Translations under genes and position numbers: made by a program
The notes under the pieces: model-generated
What the model was told of the DNA's origin: nothing
The model's input: only the letters and a program-made list of their open reading frames with translations
Database searches by the model: none
Part shown: positions 4,053 through 5,659 of the stretch, one piece after another
Numbering within the stretch: the first letter of the stretch is position 1
How the letters are laid out: each line of letters opens with the position of its first letter
Assembly (NCBI GenBank): GCA_028288905.1
Contig: JAQGHJ010000626.1
Coordinates: 1-5,659 of the forward strand
Origin: Phycisphaerales bacterium
Lineage (GTDB): Bacteria; Planctomycetota; Phycisphaerae; Tepidisphaerales; Tepidisphaeraceae
Direction of reading: 5' to 3'
Length of the DNA: 5,659 nt

Positions 4053-5659
4053 ATGGTTCGCGTCACAGTCCAAGCCGGGGCCGCGCTGGGCCTTCTCGGT
4101 GGCCTCGCGGGGCTGCCGGCATGGTTGCTCAGCGAGCCGGCCGGCCGGCCGGGCCGCCCGGTCGCGGCGGCCGTCCGTCGGACGTCCGCCGACGCCTCGC
4201 GGCCGCACGGTAGCAGCCGTCCGGTCACGGCGTGGTGGTCGGCCGTGCCGTCCGAGGCAAGCGTCGCACTGACGACGGTGGCGGACGAAAGGGTCGAGCT
4301 GGCCTACGCCGCCATTCCCGCCGCGCCCGCGGACGAACGGCCGGAAAAAGCGGTCGATGGCCGAGAGGTGATCCCCGTCGCGACCACGCGGCCGGCCACG
4401 GTCCCGGCGGTGTCACTGAATATCCCCCGGCCCGGCGCGGTCGCGGCTGAAGAATTCCCGCTGGACCGCATGCCTTCCAAGCCGCTGGACGGCTCGGCCG
4501 AGGCCGGCATCGACGAGAACAGCAGGTTCGCACCGCCGCCGCGGCCGGACGTCCCGACGCCGGTCACGCCGCCGCCGTCCACCGCCCGAAACGTCGACAC
4601 CGGCAAGCCGCCCGCCGAATGGCAACGGGCGACGGACGACTGGGGCGGCGTCCGCCCACGTCTGGAGGACCGCGGCGTGAGCCTGAACGCCACGCTCACC
4701 GCGGACGGGTCGCTCGCGCTCGCCGGCGGCGCCCACCCTCGGTCCGGCGCGTACCGCCAACTCTTCAATGCCACGCTAACGCTCGACACCGAGCGGCTCG
4801 TCGGGCTCCCCGGTGGCACGCTGTTCGGGTCGTTCCAGCACCAGGTCGGTCGGGACGGTTCGGGATCGGTCGTCGGCGACGCGCAGGGCTTCTCGAACAT
4901 CGACGCCGACGGCCGGACGCAGGTGTCGGAGCTCTGGTACCAGCAGGTCGCGTTCGGCGGGGCGGTGCGGGCGAAGGCGGGGAAGATCGACGCGAACGCC
5001 GACTTCGCCGCGGCGGCCGGTGCCGGGGAGTTCATCAACTCGTCGTTCGGGTTCAGCCCGACAATCCCGCTGCCAACGTACCCGGACCCGTCGGCCGGCG
5101 TGCTCGTGTTCGTCGAGCCGGCGGACTGGGCGTACGCCGGGGTCGGCGTGTTCGACGGGTCGTACGCCCGCGGGGTGCGGACGGGGGAGAACGGCCCGCG
5201 GACCTTCCTCTCGCCCGGCGCCGGCGTGTTCACCATCGGCGAGGCCGGCGTGCGATGGGGCATCGGCCCGCACAAGCTGGCCGGCCGGCTGGCCGCGGGC
5301 GGGTGGTACCTGTCCGGGGGCATCGGCGGGTTCGACGGCACGACCCGGTCCGGCACGGCGGGCTACTACGTCGTCGCCGAGCAACAGGTCTGGAAGGCGA
5401 ACCCGGCCGCCGCCGACGACGCCCGCGGGGTCGGCCTGTTCGCCCAGCACGGGTGGGCGGACGCCAACCTCAACGCGATCGCTCAGCACGTCGGCGGCGG
5501 CGTCGCCTGGACCGGGTCGGTCGACGGCCGGGACGACGACGTGCTCGGGCTCGGCGTGACGTACGCCGGCTTCGGCGACGACCCGGCCGTCACCCGGGAC
5601 GGCGAGACCGCCGTCGAGCTGTTCTACAAGCTGCAGGTCACCAAGTTCTTCAGCCTTAA
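4053..5659 (+). CDS. OprB-family carbohydrate-selective porin-like outer membrane protein, 3' end outside window
   Basis: From ATG 4053 the frame runs without a stop through 535 whole codons and leaves the window open. Residues 1-28 look like a signal peptide (basic MVR, then hydrophobic AGAALGLLGGLAGLPAWLL). Residues about 29-188 form a long Ala/Pro/Arg-rich stretch with a polyproline run at 160-175 (APPPRPDVPTPVTPPP). From about residue 190 the OprB-type barrel begins with the hallmark DDWGGVRPRLEDRGV (195-209). It continues with alternating aromatic and small residues and repeated Gly-rich strands, such as ELWYQQVAFGGAVRAKAGKID and WAYAGVGVFDGSYA, up to ELFYKLQVTKFFSL (522-535), which resembles the last strands before the family's C-terminus. 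A few tens of residues are probably missing. OprB porins let sugars and other small solutes through the outer membrane. Family is assigned from motifs and layout; substrate is unknown. The long extension before the barrel is unusual for classical OprB. Confidence 0.8.
   Translation, partial: MVRVTVQAGAALGLLGGLAGLPAWLLSEPAGRPGRPVAAAVRRTSADASRPHGSSRPVTAWWSAVPSEASVALTTVADERVELAYAAIPAAPADERPEKAVDGREVIPVATTRPATVPAVSLNIPRPGAVAAEEFPLDRMPSKPLDGSAEAGIDENSRFAPPPRPDVPTPVTPPPSTARNVDTGKPPAEWQRATDDWGGVRPRLEDRGVSLNATLTADGSLALAGGAHPRSGAYRQLFNATLTLDTERLVGLPGGTLFGSFQHQVGRDGSGSVVGDAQGFSNIDADGRTQVSELWYQQVAFGGAVRAKAGKIDANADFAAAAGAGEFINSSFGFSPTIPLPTYPDPSAGVLVFVEPADWAYAGVGVFDGSYARGVRTGENGPRTFLSPGAGVFTIGEAGVRWGIGPHKLAGRLAAGGWYLSGGIGGFDGTTRSGTAGYYVVAEQQVWKANPAAADDARGVGLFAQHGWADANLNAIAQHVGGGVAWTGSVDGRDDDVLGLGVTYAGFGDDPAVTRDGETAVELFYKLQVTKFFSL

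Noticed and set aside
4304..5356. Long minus-strand open frame (350 codons) opposite the porin
   Set aside because: The plus-strand frame has a strong ribosome binding site, a signal-like N-terminus and OprB motifs. The antisense translation is Ser/Pro/Arg-rich without recognisable motifs and is what high-GC codon bias produces.
4619..5659. Plus-strand open frame of 346 codons ending exactly on the last base
   Set aside because: It is almost wholly Arg/Gly/Pro and lies out of frame with the porin, whose motifs are clear. The stop at the window edge looks like coincidence.
1..5659. CRISPR array, tRNA or rRNA genes, insertion-sequence ends, phage or defence genes
   Set aside because: No regularly spaced repeats, no cloverleaf or rRNA-like sequence and no transposase or integrase motifs were seen on either strand.

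Overview
This 5.66-kb, very GC-rich window (roughly 70% G+C by eye, third codon positions almost all G or C) looks like ordinary chromosomal DNA from a high-GC Gram-negative bacterium. A member of the Planctomycetes (Gemmata-like) is my best guess. The guess rests on GC content, loose gene packing with long intergenic gaps, and an OprB-type porin with a long Pro/Ala-rich extension. It is an inference, not an identification.

Layout, left to right. (1) The 3' end of typA/bipA (translational GTPase), entering from the left edge and ending at 545. (2) A convergent intergenic stretch with a perfect 18-bp-stem hairpin (588-628), a plausible terminator. (3) A small minus-strand gene (743-1003) for an 86-aa protein with an N-terminal signal or membrane segment. 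(4) A 302-bp gap with inverted repeats and one weak promoter candidate. (5) A plus-strand gene (1306-2466) joining a gamma-glutamylcyclotransferase domain in frame to a PuuD-like class I glutamine amidotransferase hydrolase (peptidase C26). (6) A 204-bp spacer with a decayed palindromic C/G-rich element. (7) A GT4-family glycosyltransferase, probably 2671-3813. (8) A 239-bp spacer holding a doubtful minus-strand small ORF (3831-3950). (9) An OprB-like porin starting at 4053 behind a strong ribosome binding site and running off the right edge still open.

The genes do not form an obvious pathway. The spacers of about 200 bp argue against one tight operon. The bifunctional gamma-glutamyl protein would be cytoplasmic, the glycosyltransferase acts on a sugar acceptor at the cytoplasmic side of envelope or glycoconjugate synthesis, and the porin sits in the outer membrane. 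I see no phage, transposon, CRISPR, tRNA or rRNA signature and no clear novel defence or mobile system. The most notable items are the two-domain gamma-glutamyl fusion, the long low-complexity extension on the porin, and the two small minus-strand ORFs.
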